NCBI RefSeq assembly: GCF_000518085.1
Contig: NZ_JACX01000004.1
Location: 1 to 64,000, forward strand
Length of the DNA: 64,000 bases
Direction of reading: 5' to 3'
Source: Bartonella grahamii ATCC 700132
Lineage (GTDB): Bacteria; Pseudomonadota; Alphaproteobacteria; Rhizobiales; Rhizobiaceae
Under the pieces are notes generated by a model. That model saw only the letters and a program-made list of their open reading frames with translations, did not search any database and was not told the DNA's origin. This document shows positions 53,925 to 64,000 of the stretch, one piece after another. Both the position numbers and the translations under genes were made by a program. Every line of letters starts with the position of its first letter. The stretch's first letter is position 1.

Positions 53925-56642
53925 TCAAACAAAGGCTCCATGACAGTGTTTGTATTTTTTCTCTGAACCGCAAGGACAACGCTCATTACGTCCAACTTTT
54001 CCCCATGTGGTTATATCATTAGGGTCACGATCTTGTGGATTAACAAATCTATTTTCTTGTGATCGTGCCCATAAGGTGGGAGCATTTTCTTGACTTTTAT
54101 CATTAAAGACAGAAGAAGCAGCATCAGTTTGCTCAGGCATGGTCGGTTCTGTAGGTTGTTGAATGATTTCAAAGCGCATAAGCTTAGAAGTGACAATTCG
54201 GCGCAAATTCCTCAACATACTTTGAAAGAGTTCAAAAGATTCTGTCTTATATTCATTGAGCGGATCCCGCTGCGCATAACCACGAAAACCAACAACAGAA
54301 CGCAAATGGTCTAAACTCACCAGATGTTCACGCCATAACGTGTCAATAGTTTCGAGCAATACTGCCTTGTGAAAATAAGCCATAACTTCTGGAGAATAGC
54401 GTTCAGTACGTTCATTTTCAAGTTTTGTAACAGCATCTGATACACGCTCCAAAATTTGCTCCTCGGCAATTCCATCTTCTTTTGCCCACTCTTCCACTGG
54501 AAGCTCAAGATTAAAGAGTTGTTGAAGTTCTTCTTCGAGAGTTTTTACATCCCATTTTTCAGAATATGTCCCTGATGGAATATAAGCCTCTACGAGATCC
54601 TCTACAACTTCATTGCGCATTTCAAGGATCATTTCTGATAAATCATCTGCGTCCATGATCTCCATACGCTGTTCAAAAATAACCTTGCGTTGATCATTCA
54701 TGACATCATCATATTTTAGCAGATTTTTACGAATTTCAAAGTTTCGTGCTTCGACCTTTTTTTGTGCTTTTTCAAGGGCTTTATTAATCCATGGATGGAT
54801 AATAGCTTCATTTTCTTTCAATCCAAGTTTTTGCAGCATACCATCCATACGATTGGAGCCAAAGATACGCATAAGATCATCTTGAAGAGAAAGAAAGAAT
54901 TTTGAGCGACCTGGATCGCCTTGGCGACCAGAACGTCCACGAAGCTGGTTATCAATACGACGGCTTTCATGACGTTCCGTCGCAATGACGTAAAGACCAC
55001 CAGCCGCTAAAGCTTTGTCTTTAAGCTTCTGAACATCTTTTTTTATTTCTTCAATTTTAGCTGTCCGCTCTGGACCTTCGGGGATATCCTGTAACTCTTG
55101 TCGGATGCGCATTTCAACATTACCACCAAGTTGTATATCCGTACCGCGTCCTGCCATGTTGGTCGCGATGGTGAGAGCTCTAGGAACTCCTGCTTGCGCA
55201 ATGATGTATGCTTCTTGTTCGTGATAGCGAGCATTTAAGACTCTAAAATCGGTAATGCCTTCTTTTCGCAAACGCTCTGCCAATTGTTCTGACTTTTCAA
55301 TAGAGGTTGTTCCAACAAGAATAGGCTGTTCTTTTTCGTGTGCTTGACGGATATCACGCACAATTGCCCGATATTTCTCTTCTGCTGTTCGATAAATTTC
55401 ATCATCTTCATCAATACGTTGTATTGGCAAATTTGTAGGGACTTCAACAACGTCAAGACCATAAATATTTCTGAATTCTTCGGCTTCTGTTGTTGCAGTT
55501 CCAGTCATTCCAGATAATTTCCTATACATACGGAAGTAATTTTGGAAAGTGATGGAAGCAAGTGTCTGGTTTTCTGGTTGAATAGCAACATGCTCCTTAG
55601 CTTCTAACGCTTGATGAAGTCCTTCAGAATAACGCCGCCCAGGCATCATTCGCCCTGTAAATTCGTCAATAATAACGATTTCATCATTGCGAACAATGTA
55701 ATCTTTATCGCGAGCAAACAGTTTATGAGCTTTTAGAGCATTATTGACATGATGAACGATAGCGACATTTTCTATGTCATAAAGGCTTTCACCTTTAAGA
55801 TGTCCAGCTTGTTCGAGCATTTTTTCAATTTTTTCAGTACCAACTTCGGTAAAAGTCGTTGTTTTTTGTTTTTCGTCTATTTCATAGTCTTCTGGAGTTA
55901 AGGCAGGAATAAATGTATCAATAAGGTTATAGAAGTCAGTACGATCTTCTAGAGGACCAGAAATAATAAGGGGTGTACGGGCTTCATCAATAAGAATCGA
56001 ATCAACTTCATCAACAATTGCGTAATGATGTCCACGTTGGACCATTTGACTACGATCGAAGGCCATATTATCACGCAAATAATCAAAACCTAGTTCATTA
56101 TTTGTGGCATAGGTGATGTCGCATGCATAGGCCTCTCGGCGGGCATCACTATCAAGATCATGAAGAATCACGCCTGTTGTAAGCCCTAGAAAACTAAAAA
56201 TTTTCCCCATTGTTTCAGCATCACGACTGGCGAGATAATCATTTACTGTCACAACATGAACGCCTTTACCTTCCAATGCATTGAGATAAATTGGTAAAGT
56301 TGCCATTAATGTTTTACCTTCACCAGTACGCATTTCAGCTATGCCACAGTCGTGAAGGACCATTCCACCAATAAGTTGCACGTCAAAAGGACGCATGTCA
56401 TAAACACGTTTTGCGGCTTCACGAACAGTTGCGAAAGCTTCTGGTAAGAGCAAATCAACACTTTCACCTTCACTAAGACGTTTACGAAAGGCATCTGTTT
56501 TTTGGCAAAGCTGCTCATCACTTAATTTTACAAATTGTTCTTCCAAAGCATTAATTTGTGCAACTTTTTGGCGGAGTGCTTTGAGACGTCGCTCATGAGC
56601 TGAACCAAAAAACTTACGGGCAAAAACACCTAAACTGACCAT
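53925..56642 (-). CDS. secA: Preprotein translocase subunit SecA
   Basis: 905 residues, the ATPase motor of Sec-dependent export. Walker A in [16 protein letters not shown], Walker B in [19 protein letters not shown], the NBD2 block [11 protein letters not shown] and [13 protein letters not shown], the helical wing region, and a C-terminal zinc-binding [14 protein letters not shown] that contacts SecB and lipids. ATG 56642 gives the usual [19 protein letters not shown] start. Divergent from the parvulin PPIase gene, another export-related function, with fur directly downstream. Confidence 0.97.
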   Translation of the reverse strand: MVSLGVFARKFFGSAHERRLKALRQKVAQINALEEQFVKLSDEQLCQKTDAFRKRLSEGESVDLLLPEAFATVREAAKRVYDMRPFDVQLIGGMVLHDCGIAEMRTGEGKTLMATLPIYLNALEGKGVHVVTVNDYLASRDAETMGKIFSFLGLTTGVILHDLDSDARREAYACDITYATNNELGFDYLRDNMAFDRSQMVQRGHHYAIVDEVDSILIDEARTPLIISGPLEDRTDFYNLIDTFIPALTPEDYEIDEKQKTTTFTEVGTEKIEKMLEQAGHLKGESLYDIENVAIVHHVNNALKAHKLFARDKDYIVRNDEIVIIDEFTGRMMPGRRYSEGLHQALEAKEHVAIQPENQTLASITFQNYFRMYRKLSGMTGTATTEAEEFRNIYGLDVVEVPTNLPIQRIDEDDEIYRTAEEKYRAIVRDIRQAHEKEQPILVGTTSIEKSEQLAERLRKEGITDFRVLNARYHEQEAYIIAQAGVPRALTIATNMAGRGTDIQLGGNVEMRIRQELQDIPEGPERTAKIEEIKKDVQKLKDKALAAGGLYVIATERHESRRIDNQLRGRSGRQGDPGRSKFFLSLQDDLMRIFGSNRMDGMLQKLGLKENEAIIHPWINKALEKAQKKVEARNFEIRKNLLKYDDVMNDQRKVIFEQRMEIMDADDLSEMILEMRNEVVEDLVEAYIPSGTYSEKWDVKTLEEELQQLFNLELPVEEWAKEDGIAEEQILERVSDAVTKLENERTERYSPEVMAYFHKAVLLETIDTLWREHLVSLDHLRSVVGFRGYAQRDPLNEYKTESFELFQSMLRNLRRIVTSKLMRFEIIQQPTEPTMPEQTDAASSVFNDKSQENAPTLWARSQENRFVNPQDRDPNDITTWGKVGRNERCPCGSEKKYKHCHGAFV

Positions 56643-57076
56643 CTCTGGCCCTTTCTTTTAATTGTTGTCACTCTTGTTGGGTAATTCATACGCTTTCCCC
56701 ATACTCTACATTTTCTTCAAGTTATCTGATATGATTAGAGACATCATGGAATGCAGATGGTACCATTATACTTGTTGGTGTGCAATTTTTCACTTTAATT
56801 GTAAAGTAGAGATAAGAGGCTAAGCGCTCTATGTCAACTTTAGGTACGCTATTTAACTGATACAATACAAAGTAATTTAAGATACAATATGTCATTTTTC
56901 TCTATTATCATGTTTTCATCTGCATTAGATAGGATTGGAGCAACTCAGATAAAAGGACAATTTTATACTTTTTTAAAATAAAATTACTAATTTATTTCTC
57001 TATGTTTAAAGGTTAAAGTGTTATGGTAAAGAAAATTGGAATCTTGAACCTGCCTTCATTTTTAAGGAGTATATTT
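56643..57076. other. Divergent intergenic region secA / parvulin gene
   Basis: 434 AT-rich bases that must hold the promoters of both genes. A short stretch 'atcatggaatg-agatg' at 56740-56765 also occurs at 37648-37670. No ORF of note. Confidence 0.5.
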
Positions 57077-58030
57077 ATGAAATTTAACTTTATCACGCTT
57101 TTTTTAGCATCAACTTTATTGGCAAGTACAAGTTTAGGGGTGAGAGCCCAAGAAGGTTTGAATTCATCGTCGAATGATTTAAAGACTTTGGAGAAAGCTT
57201 CTGAAAAAGCCGTTTCTCCTTCTCATGTTATGGCGGTTATTGATGGGAAAAATATTACAGCAGGCCAATTGGATGATTTAGCGCTTGAAATAAATCCTAA
57301 TTTAGCACGTTTTCCTGATGAACAACGCCGTATGATGGTTCTAAAAGCTTATTTAGATATGCAGGCACTTGCAAAAGCAGCAAGAAGCAAAGGTCTTGAT
57401 AAGACAGAAGCTTACGATAAACGTATGGCAGTCATGCGTGACAATGTTCTTCAACAGCTTTATTTTAAACAGGCGATTGTTGACAAAATCTCGGATACTG
57501 ATTTGGAAGCTCTTTATAAGGAAGAAGTCGCTGCTTTACCTAAAGAAGATGAGGTTAAAGCGCGCCATATTTTGGTCAAAACGAGAAAAGAAGCAGAAGC
57601 TATCATTAAGCATTTAAATAAAGGCGAAAATTTTGAAGAGATTGCAAAGAAAAGTTCAACAGATGGTTCTGCTGCCGTTGGGGGTGATCTTGGTTATTTT
57701 AGCCATGGTCAAATGGTCAAGCCTTTTGAAGATGCTGCATTTGGTTTGAAAATTGGCGAATACACTAAACAACCCGTTGAAAGTCCTTTTGGTTGGCATA
57801 TTATTAAATTAGAAGATCGTCGTTTGAAACAACCTCCTGCATTTGATGATGTTAAAGAGATGTTGCGGACACAGCTGATAAAAAAGCGCTATCAAGAACT
57901 GATTGTTGATTTGCGTAGCAAGATGGATGTGAAATACCCTGATCCTAATGTTACAAAAATCATGGAATCGCTTCATCAAAATGGGACGCTACTTCCCGAT
58001 GAGACATCAGATGAAGAAGATACAGAATAG
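57077..58030 (+). CDS. Parvulin-type peptidyl-prolyl cis-trans isomerase (periplasmic)
   Basis: 317 residues from ATG 57077, which has AAGGAG eight bases upstream; an in-frame start at 57023 lacks one. Signal peptide (FITLFLASTLLASTSLGVRAQ), an N-terminal SurA-like helical domain (about 45-140), a parvulin domain (about 150-250; VKARHILVKTRKEAEAI, GGDLGYFSHGQMVKPFEDAA, PFGWHIIKLEDRR), and an acidic tail ending DETSDEEDTE. Such proteins help fold outer-membrane and secreted proteins. Placement opposite secA and ahead of argJ is common in Rhizobiales. PrsA, SurA or PpiD labels are not separable here. Confidence 0.93.
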   Translation: MKFNFITLFLASTLLASTSLGVRAQEGLNSSSNDLKTLEKASEKAVSPSHVMAVIDGKNITAGQLDDLALEINPNLARFPDEQRRMMVLKAYLDMQALAKAARSKGLDKTEAYDKRMAVMRDNVLQQLYFKQAIVDKISDTDLEALYKEEVAALPKEDEVKARHILVKTRKEAEAIIKHLNKGENFEEIAKKSSTDGSAAVGGDLGYFSHGQMVKPFEDAAFGLKIGEYTKQPVESPFGWHIIKLEDRRLKQPPAFDDVKEMLRTQLIKKRYQELIVDLRSKMDVKYPDPNVTKIMESLHQNGTLLPDETSDEEDTE

Positions 58031-58070
58031 CTAGGAAAAATAAGTGGATAGCCTCTTTAATAGATAATTT

Positions 58071-58105
58071 GCTAGGTTAGTTTTGTTCAAAAAGCCTAGC
58101 AGTTT
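58071..58105 (+). terminator. Possible stem-loop between the PPIase gene and argJ
   Basis: GCTAGG (58071-58076) pairs with CCTAGC (58095-58100) across 18 bases, followed by AGTTTTC. Only six pairs, so weak. Confidence 0.35.
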
Positions 58106-58161
58106 TCTATGAGGGGTTATTGATCTGCAATCATTTCATTTATTTTTACAGAGAGCATATT

Positions 58162-59394
58162 GTGGTTTTGAAAATTTCTCCTTTGTCGCCTCAAAAGATC
58201 CAGGAGCTTTCTCCCTTATCTGGGGTACGGATAGCAACAGCTGAAGCTGGGATTAAATATAAAGATCGTACAGATCTTCTTTTCATCATATTCGATAAGC
58301 CAGTGAGTGTGGCCGGTGTTTTTACCCGTTCAAAATGTCCATCTGCTCCTGTAGAGCATTGTCGTGCATCGCTTCCTCATGGGGTTGCGAGGGGTGTTGT
58401 TGTGAACTCTGGAAATGCAAATGCTTTTACAGGAAGCAAAGGAAAGCACACAACCAATGAAATCATCTGTGCAGCAGCAAACGCTTTAAAGGTTAGAGGA
58501 GATGAAATTTTTATAGCTTCTACGGGGGTTATTGGTGAGCCAATGGATGCATCGGGTATTGTCAATCTTTTACCAAGTATGGCAGAGACAGCAGAAGAGG
58601 GAAATTGGTTGGAAGCTGCAAAAGCGATAATGACAACGGACACATTTCCAAAACTTGCGACGCGCACTTTTGACTGTGGGGGAGAGAGTGTTACCATTCA
58701 TGGAATTGCAAAAGGTGCTGGTATGATTGCACCCGATATGGCGACAATGCTGTCGTTTGTGGTTAGTGACGCTACTATTTCTTCGGATGTACTCCAATCC
58801 ATGTTATCAGAGGCAGTTGAGGGTTCTTTCAATTCAATTACTGTTGATAGCGATACTTCAACTTCAGATACGCTTATGTTGTTTGCGACAGGAAAAGGAC
58901 ATTTCCCATGTCTTACAAGTAAATCTGATCAGCGTTATGGAGTTTTTGTGAAACAATTGAGTGCACTTTTGCATGAACTTGCACTACAAGTTGTTTGTGA
59001 TGGCGAAGGTGCTCGTCATTTAATTGAGGTTAATGTGATGGGGGCTACAACAGACAATGCAGCTAAAACTATTGCTTTATCAATTGCAAATTCACCGCTC
59101 GTAAAAACGGCTATTGCTGGTGAAGATGCGAATTGGGGGCGGGTCGTTATGGCAGTTGGGAAGGCCGGTGTTGAAGTCGATCGTGATCTATTGACGATTT
59201 GGTTTGGTGAGCATCGTGTGGCCGTGAATGGCGTACGAGATCCTGAGTATTGTGAAGAGACAATAGGTACTTATATGCAAGGTAAGCACATCACAATTCG
59301 TGTTGATATCGGTTTGGGTAAGAGCACGGCGACGGTTTGGTCTTGCGATTTAACAAAAGAGTACGTTATGATCAATAGTGATTACAGAAGTTAA
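58162..59394 (+). CDS. argJ: Bifunctional glutamate N-acetyltransferase / amino-acid acetyltransferase ArgJ
   Basis: Transfers the acetyl group from N-acetylornithine to glutamate, recycling it in arginine synthesis. 410 residues from GTG 58162 (GAGAG upstream); the in-frame extension to 58120 is not family-like. The autocleavage site [15 protein letters not shown] splits the precursor before the Thr nucleophile. Other blocks: [39 protein letters not shown], and the C-terminal [19 protein letters not shown]. The gene follows the PPIase gene and precedes mutT, a common Rhizobiales order. Confidence 0.95.
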   Translation: MVLKISPLSPQKIQELSPLSGVRIATAEAGIKYKDRTDLLFIIFDKPVSVAGVFTRSKCPSAPVEHCRASLPHGVARGVVVNSGNANAFTGSKGKHTTNEIICAAANALKVRGDEIFIASTGVIGEPMDASGIVNLLPSMAETAEEGNWLEAAKAIMTTDTFPKLATRTFDCGGESVTIHGIAKGAGMIAPDMATMLSFVVSDATISSDVLQSMLSEAVEGSFNSITVDSDTSTSDTLMLFATGKGHFPCLTSKSDQRYGVFVKQLSALLHELALQVVCDGEGARHLIEVNVMGATTDNAAKTIALSIANSPLVKTAIAGEDANWGRVVMAVGKAGVEVDRDLLTIWFGEHRVAVNGVRDPEYCEETIGTYMQGKHITIRVDIGLGKSTATVWSCDLTKEYVMINSDYRS

Positions 59395-59523
59395 TGAATG
59401 GATGTACTCTCTATATTTAACTGCCGATTATTTTTTAAGAGAATGAGATATGTGAGTTCTTTTTGAGGTAAGGGAATATACTAGAAAGAGACAGTTATCT
59501 TTATATTCTCATTGGAGAGTGAT

Positions 59524-59937
59524 ATGTGTATAAAAAGTTCCCTTCTTCTTGTTGTTGCATGTGCACTGTTAGATCAAAATAATCGTGTTTTGCTTACCAA
59601 GCGTCCTGAAGGAAAATCGCTGGCTGGTTTATGGGAGTTTCCTGGTGGAAAGGTTGAGCAAGGTGAAACTCCAGAAATTTCATTGATTCGTGAACTAGAA
59701 GAAGAGCTTGGTGTGTATGTTCAGGCAAATAATTTATTACCTTTAACGTTTGCAAGCCATAGCTATGCAACATTTCACCTCTTGATGCCGTTGTATCTTT
59801 GTTATCATTATGAGGGAGTTGCGCAAGGACGAGAGGGGCAAAATTTAGAATGGGTTTTTGTTAATGATCTTGATAAATACCCTATGCCTGATGCTGATAA
59901 ACCATTGGTTCAGGTATTGAAAAATCATCTTCTTTAA
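59524..59937 (+). CDS. mutT: 8-oxo-dGTP diphosphatase MutT (Nudix)
   Basis: 137 residues from ATG 59524 (GGAGAG five bases upstream). Complete Nudix box GGKVEQGETPEISLIRELEE continuing ELGV (41-64), and the MutT-like start LLLVVACALLDQNNRVLLTK and RPEGKSLAGLWEFPGG. MutT cleans the nucleotide pool of 8-oxo-dGTP, preventing A:T to C:G mutation. Follows argJ. Another Nudix substrate is possible but the motif context is strongly MutT. Confidence 0.93.
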   Translation: MCIKSSLLLVVACALLDQNNRVLLTKRPEGKSLAGLWEFPGGKVEQGETPEISLIRELEEELGVYVQANNLLPLTFASHSYATFHLLMPLYLCYHYEGVAQGREGQNLEWVFVNDLDKYPMPDADKPLVQVLKNHLL

Positions 59938-60716
59938 TGTGTTATAAGAAGAAAATATTGTTTAAATATAATTCAATATATTGATTTAAAATGATAATTT
60001 ATAATTTTTATGTTGAATGTAAAAGTCCAGAGTCGTAATTTTTTTTCATTTCAAATCTGTTTTATATTAAATTAACCAAAACCATTCTTTTGTACGTTCC
60101 AAGCGGGGAAAGTCATGTGGATAAAATTATTTAAGAAAGAAATAAAATACGTGCTGAAAGAACACTCTCCAGTAGCCAAGGGTCATCGTAACATTGAGAA
60201 TTGGCAAAGTGTATAATGATACCTTTTCACGCGTATCATTGTGAGATGAGTTTGGATGCACTGAGAGATATCAGGAGTATTTATTTCATGAGATATCGAT
60301 AATGGGAAAAATTTCAAAAAAGAACGCTTTGTATTTGTTGTTAGAGATCGTTTTACATGACCAAAAGCTTAAATTATTATTGTAATACATGATTATATAA
60401 TAACATATTTTTTTATAACCATAAATTTTCTTTTATTTTTCTTGATGTTATATGATTTCTCAATCAAAAAAATGTTCAATAACGTACGAATAAAAAGAGT
60501 GGTATGTAATTTTAAAAACAATTTTAAAACAAATAAAACATATAGTTAATGAATTATTAAATATAGAAGAAAAACATGAAAAGTAGACTTCTTAGGGAGT
60601 TACATTCCTGTACCTTATATAGTATGAGAGATAAAGAAAAAATCTCCCTAAATAAGTATATAAATGAGAAATATAAATAATATGAGAAAGATATTATTTT
60701 TTATAGGAGGCATGTA
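59938..60716. other. Non-coding gap of 0.78 kb with repeat copy C
   Basis: AT-rich. It contains repeat copy C (59981-60153) and, at 60592-60650, an 8-bp inverted repeat (TTAGGGAG/CTCCCTAA) with a 43-base loop inside a 34-codon ORF that lacks a ribosome-binding site. Nothing else recognised. Confidence 0.5.
59981..60153 (+). repeat. Dispersed intergenic repeat, copy C, with DnaA box TGTGGATAA
   Basis: Opens with TTGATTTAAAATGATAATTT and reaches TGTGGATAA (60116-60124) after 135 bases, with 'TTCATTTCAAATCT' and 'CAAAACCATTCTTTTG' in between, colinear with copy B at 37363. After the box an A-rich tract continues as in B. Confidence 0.65.
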
Positions 60717-61580
60717 TTAAGTTTTTTGCATTGGACGACGTTTTGCGATGGGATATTGATTTTTTTTAGCGATACGCGTAATTGCCTCTTCTAATGGCTC
60801 GATCATAACGTCCATGGAAAAACCATTTGCGTGAATAATATTTTCATGATCAACCATAATAGCAACATGATCTTTCCAAAAAATTAAATCGCCTCGTTGA
60901 AGTTTATCAGTATCTGTAAGAGGACTGCCTATAGTTTCTTGCTGCATATCGGTGTCACGTAAAACTATTTGATCGGTCATCATCATAGAGAGCTGAATGA
61001 GTCCCGAACAATCAATTCCAAAACCGCTGACACCACCCCAAAGATAAGGTGTACGGATAAAGGTTTCTGCAACAGTGACATAATCTTCATATACGCGTCC
61101 AATGGGGCTGAGATGGCTCGTAATGATTGCTGTTCCATTTTCAAGAATAGAATACATTGTGTCACGGACTTCAATTTCATCAACAACACTGACTTTGCTG
61201 CCCATAGATAAAGGAGACACTATTGGTCCACGTAAGTCAGCGTGTAAATATTTAAATGTACGTGGTACTGAAACTACATGCGTTTGTTTTATAGTTGATG
61301 TACAAAGGGCTGTAGTATCAATATAACCAACATAACCATCTTTAAGGGATTGCCCCCACGACATCGTTTCCCCTTGTTCAAAAATGAGAAGTTCTTCTCC
61401 CAATAAGCATTCAGTTTGTCTTTCACTTTTTTTACTATTTTCTTTAAAAAGCCCAGCGACCGCTGTATTAACACGTTTTTTTTCACCTTGAACAAAGCGC
61501 TGGGCTGTAATTTCTGTTTCAAGACGTTGATCCGCTAGATCATCTCTGAATGCATAAAGCCTTGGGTCTTTAGAGATCAT
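60717..61580 (-). CDS. NlpC/P60 family cysteine peptidase with N-terminal SH3-like domain
   Basis: 287 residues, probably a peptidoglycan endopeptidase (gamma-D-Glu-meso-DAP type). The N-terminal half has bacterial SH3-like sequence (LLIFEQGETMSWGQSLKDGY and following), the C-terminal half the NlpC/P60 fold with catalytic C191 in GFGIDCSGLIQLS, H238 in WKDHVAIMV and H250 in IIHANG. No signal peptide is visible, which is unusual for a wall enzyme, although this Rhizobiales protein group often lacks one. The neighbouring M17 aminopeptidase gene upstream could finish peptide recycling. Confidence 0.9.
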   Translation of the reverse strand: MISKDPRLYAFRDDLADQRLETEITAQRFVQGEKKRVNTAVAGLFKENSKKSERQTECLLGEELLIFEQGETMSWGQSLKDGYVGYIDTTALCTSTIKQTHVVSVPRTFKYLHADLRGPIVSPLSMGSKVSVVDEIEVRDTMYSILENGTAIITSHLSPIGRVYEDYVTVAETFIRTPYLWGGVSGFGIDCSGLIQLSMMMTDQIVLRDTDMQQETIGSPLTDTDKLQRGDLIFWKDHVAIMVDHENIIHANGFSMDVMIEPLEEAITRIAKKNQYPIAKRRPMQKT

Positions 61581-61737
61581 CTTTTTGCTTCCATTTTGTT
61601 ACTTCTTACTTTTAAACAAACTCATGAAAACTCTATTGGTAAGGTTTTTATCCTCAAACAAAACTAAGAACACAGTTTAAGACGATTGCAATTATTCTTT
61701 AAGATGTAAAATTGTCTATCTTTGTGGATATTGTGTG

Positions 61738-63111
61738 TCAAACTTCATTTTTAAAAATATTATAAAGGGCACGAATAGTTTGTGCTGATCCACCAATAGG
61801 GTATCCTGGTTTTTCTTTTGGAACCCATCCATAAAGGTCAAAATGCGCAAAATGTTCAGCTTTTTCAACAAAAGAATTAAGAAATAAAGCAGCCGTTATA
61901 GAGCCAGCAAAGCTATTTCCAGTTACATTGTTAAGATCAGCAATTGGTGATGATAACATCTCTTGGTAAGGTTTCCAAAGGGGCATTTGCCAAAGAGGAT
62001 CAAAAACAGCGTGAGCAGATTCAGAGATTTGTTGTGCCCATATTGAATCATTGCAATAAAATGCGGGGAGATCTGGTCCTAATGCTATACGCGCTGCCCC
62101 TGTTAAAGTAGCCATACAAAGCATGAATTGTGGGCTTGCTTCATCACCATAGGCGAGCGCATCGGCAAGGACAAGTCGCCCTTCAGCATCTGTATTACCT
62201 ACTTCAACACTTAAGCCTTTACGACTTTTGAGAATATCACCTGGTCGGTAAGCATTCGCAGAAATTGCATTTTCTACAGCTGGAATCAAAACACGTAGAC
62301 GGAAAGGCAATTTGGCATCCATGATAAGTTTAGCCAATCCCAAAACGTTTGCTCCACCCCCCATATCTTTTTTCATAAGCAACATGTTATTGGCTGATTT
62401 AATATCGAGTCCTCCCGTATCAAAAGTTACCCCTTTGCCTACCAACGTTATTTTAGGATGATGTTCTTGCCCCCAGTGTAACTCAATCAGTCGCGGTGCA
62501 GTACTGCCTGCTCGTCCTACGGCATGAATCATCGGAAAGTTATGGGTTAAGAGATCATCTCCACAAATACTTTGGACATGAGCACCGTAGGTTTTTCCCA
62601 GTTTTCGTGCTTCTTTTTCGAGAGCATCAGGGGTCATATCACTGGCTGGAATATTGATGAGATCACGGACAAAAAAGACAGCCTCATAAATTCGTTGGAG
62701 TTCATTAAGATCAACGTCCTCATTGACATGGATAGACAATGATTTGAAAGAAGAATTTTGACGATAGCGATTAAATTGATAGCTACCGAATGCTAATCCA
62801 AGATAGGCATTTATTTCATCAGAGGTTGTACCTTCTAAATGCCATTGACCAGCAGGAAGTTTTTGAGCAAGCAGTCCTGTGATAAAGGGATCGTTCCCAT
62901 TTCCAATTCCAAATAAAACTTTTTTTAAATGCCCCGTTTCGTGAGGAACAAAGAGTATTTGTCCTGCTTTACCAGTAAAGTCATTAACTTTTATCCATGC
63001 TGTTGTTGACGCATCAAGTGATAAGTTGGCAAGAGTTCTTTGGTTTACCAAGATGATAGGGCAACTGTTATCGATACGCGTTGAGGTAAAATGAATGTGA
63101 TAATGCTGCAT
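61738..63111 (-). CDS. Leucyl aminopeptidase family protein (M17)
   Basis: 457 residues from ATG 63111 (AAGGAT upstream); the extension to 63147 overlaps coaA and is not conserved. The dimetal M17 core is intact: GKGVTFDTGGLDIKS and LMKKDMGGGANVLG, then the NTDAEGRLVLADAL signature. The N-terminal domain is divergent from E. coli PepA. A cytosolic aminopeptidase that releases N-terminal residues from short peptides; it is adjacent to an NlpC/P60 enzyme. Confidence 0.93.
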   Translation of the reverse strand: MQHYHIHFTSTRIDNSCPIILVNQRTLANLSLDASTTAWIKVNDFTGKAGQILFVPHETGHLKKVLFGIGNGNDPFITGLLAQKLPAGQWHLEGTTSDEINAYLGLAFGSYQFNRYRQNSSFKSLSIHVNEDVDLNELQRIYEAVFFVRDLINIPASDMTPDALEKEARKLGKTYGAHVQSICGDDLLTHNFPMIHAVGRAGSTAPRLIELHWGQEHHPKITLVGKGVTFDTGGLDIKSANNMLLMKKDMGGGANVLGLAKLIMDAKLPFRLRVLIPAVENAISANAYRPGDILKSRKGLSVEVGNTDAEGRLVLADALAYGDEASPQFMLCMATLTGAARIALGPDLPAFYCNDSIWAQQISESAHAVFDPLWQMPLWKPYQEMLSSPIADLNNVTGNSFAGSITAALFLNSFVEKAEHFAHFDLYGWVPKEKPGYPIGGSAQTIRALYNIFKNEV

Positions 63112-63124
63112 AGTTATGAGATCC

Positions 63125-64000
63125 TTATAGTCGTCTAAGTGCGACATACTCGACCAAATGATTTTTTCCTTTTCGTAGAATGAGATTGGATCGTGGTCGT
63201 GTTGGCAATATATTTTCTTGTAAATTTTTTAAATTAATTGTTTGCCAAAGATCCTCAGCGATTTTTGAGGCTTCTTTTTCACTGAGCAGGGCATAACGAT
63301 GAAAATAGGATTCAGGATTTTGAAAAGCTGTTTTACGCAAACGTTTAAAGCGCTCTAAATACCAGTGACGAATGACTTCTGTTTCGGCATCGACATAGAT
63401 TGAAAAATCAAAAAAATCTGATACGAAAGGAATAGCTTTCCCGTCTTTAGGAAGATCACTGACCTGTAATACATTAATACCTTCAACAATTAAAATATCA
63501 GGACGGTCAATGGTAATTGTCTGATTTTCTAGAACATCATAGGTCATATGTGAGTAAAGCGGGGCACGGACATTTCCGATACCTGCTTTTATAGCCGAAA
63601 GAAAGCACAGCAATTTTTTAATGTCATAGGAATCAGGAAATCCTTTACGATTCATACGATTTTTTTGCTGTAAGATTGCATTAGGATAGAGAAAACCATC
63701 CGTTGTGATCAGATCAACTTTAAGACTAGATGTCCATCGTTTCAACAGTTCTTGAAGAATGCGAGCCGTGGTTGATTTTCCTACTGCTACAGAACCAGCA
63801 ATTCCAATAATAAAGGGCGTTTTTCTACTCTCTTCTTGATGGAGAAACTGCTGACGTTTGTGAAAAAGTTCCTGTACTGCTTCAACATGGCATGATAACA
63901 GACGCGATAAAGAAAGATAAATGCGTTGGACTTCTTTAAGATCGATAGGATCATCAATAGAGCGCAAACGCTTAATTTCATCAAAAGTCAAAGTAAGAGG
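63125..64000 (-). CDS. coaA: Pantothenate kinase (type I), 5' end outside window
   Basis: First step of coenzyme A synthesis: ATP-dependent phosphorylation of pantothenate. The frame stays open to the window edge (codons for [12 protein letters not shown]), so the start lies beyond 64000; the TTG at 63991 is internal, since type I enzymes have about 25 more residues. Visible: P-loop [63 protein letters not shown], all CoaA hallmarks. The M17 aminopeptidase gene starts 13 bases after its stop. Confidence 0.96.
   Translation of the reverse strand, partial: PLTLTFDEIKRLRSIDDPIDLKEVQRIYLSLSRLLSCHVEAVQELFHKRQQFLHQEESRKTPFIIGIAGSVAVGKSTTARILQELLKRWTSSLKVDLITTDGFLYPNAILQQKNRMNRKGFPDSYDIKKLLCFLSAIKAGIGNVRAPLYSHMTYDVLENQTITIDRPDILIVEGINVLQVSDLPKDGKAIPFVSDFFDFSIYVDAETEVIRHWYLERFKRLRKTAFQNPESYFHRYALLSEKEASKIAEDLWQTINLKNLQENILPTRPRSNLILRKGKNHLVEYVALRRL

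Noticed and set aside
60576-60680. 34-codon ORF containing the TTAGGGAG/CTCCCTAA inverted repeat
   Set aside because: No ribosome-binding site and a 43-base loop, too long for an intrinsic terminator; could be coincidental.

Overview
The window looks like an AT-rich chromosome segment of a Bartonella species (Alphaproteobacteria, Rhizobiales). The marker genes are the C-terminal anchor of a BadA/Vomp-type trimeric autotransporter adhesin, the invasion-associated pair ialA (rppH) and ialB, a second IalB-like gene, a Brucella-type Omp10 lipoprotein, and a Rhizobiales-type housekeeping order. The species call rests on recognised families and gene order, not on a database search.

Layout. 1-1.2 kb: adhesin C-terminus translationally coupled to an IalB-like secreted protein. 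2.1-14.3 kb (+): ppx-rlmE, obgE-proB-proA-nadD-rsfS-rlmH, envC-like-ctpA-rppH, ialB, yggT-yggU. 14.3-19.4 kb (-): ppa, typA, a 1.3-kb decayed stretch, mgtE. 20-27.3 kb: M3 oligopeptidase, a DUF459 protein with an MltB-like transglycosylase, galU, kdsD and omp10. 27.5-37.3 kb (+): a degenerate NtrC-family regulator, a PLD-type cardiolipin synthase, guaB, rsmB, guaA and a glycerophosphodiesterase, with an unlisted 48-codon gene on the minus strand between guaB and rsmB. 38.2-42.4 kb: ugpBAEC. 42.4-44.4 kb: a decayed island with an integrase C-terminus remnant. 44.4-46.9 kb (-): znuCBA. 47.6-51.3 kb (+): nrdHIEF. 51.3-56.6 kb (-): prfA-prmC, and secA-fur. 57-60 kb (+): parvulin PPIase, argJ, mutT. 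60.7-64 kb (-): NlpC/P60 protein, M17 aminopeptidase, and coaA running off the edge.

Functional themes. (i) Host interaction and envelope: adhesin, two IalB proteins, Omp10, EnvC/MltB/NlpC wall enzymes, KdsD and GalU for envelope sugars, cardiolipin synthase. (ii) Scavenging: the glycerophosphodiesterase and UgpBAEC would deliver glycerol-3-phosphate, and ZnuABC would import zinc. (iii) Nucleotides: GuaB/GuaA and the class Ib ribonucleotide reductase. (iv) Ribosome biogenesis and translation: RlmE, ObgE, RsfS, RlmH, RsmB, TypA, PrfA, PrmC.

No intact phage, IS element, CRISPR array, rRNA or tRNA was recognised. The less ordinary material is mostly between genes: a dispersed repeat, present three times, each copy carrying a perfect DnaA box; a ~750-bp segment present twice in decayed form (17 and 43 kb); a perfect 20-bp inverted repeat upstream of znuCBA; an NrdR-like palindrome about 500 bp ahead of nrdH with a well-placed 27-codon ORF in the leader; and the 48-codon gene with its own ribosome-binding site and terminator. 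Among proteins, the NtrC-family regulator that has lost most of its catalytic signatures is the most unusual. I see no multi-gene system that I would call new.
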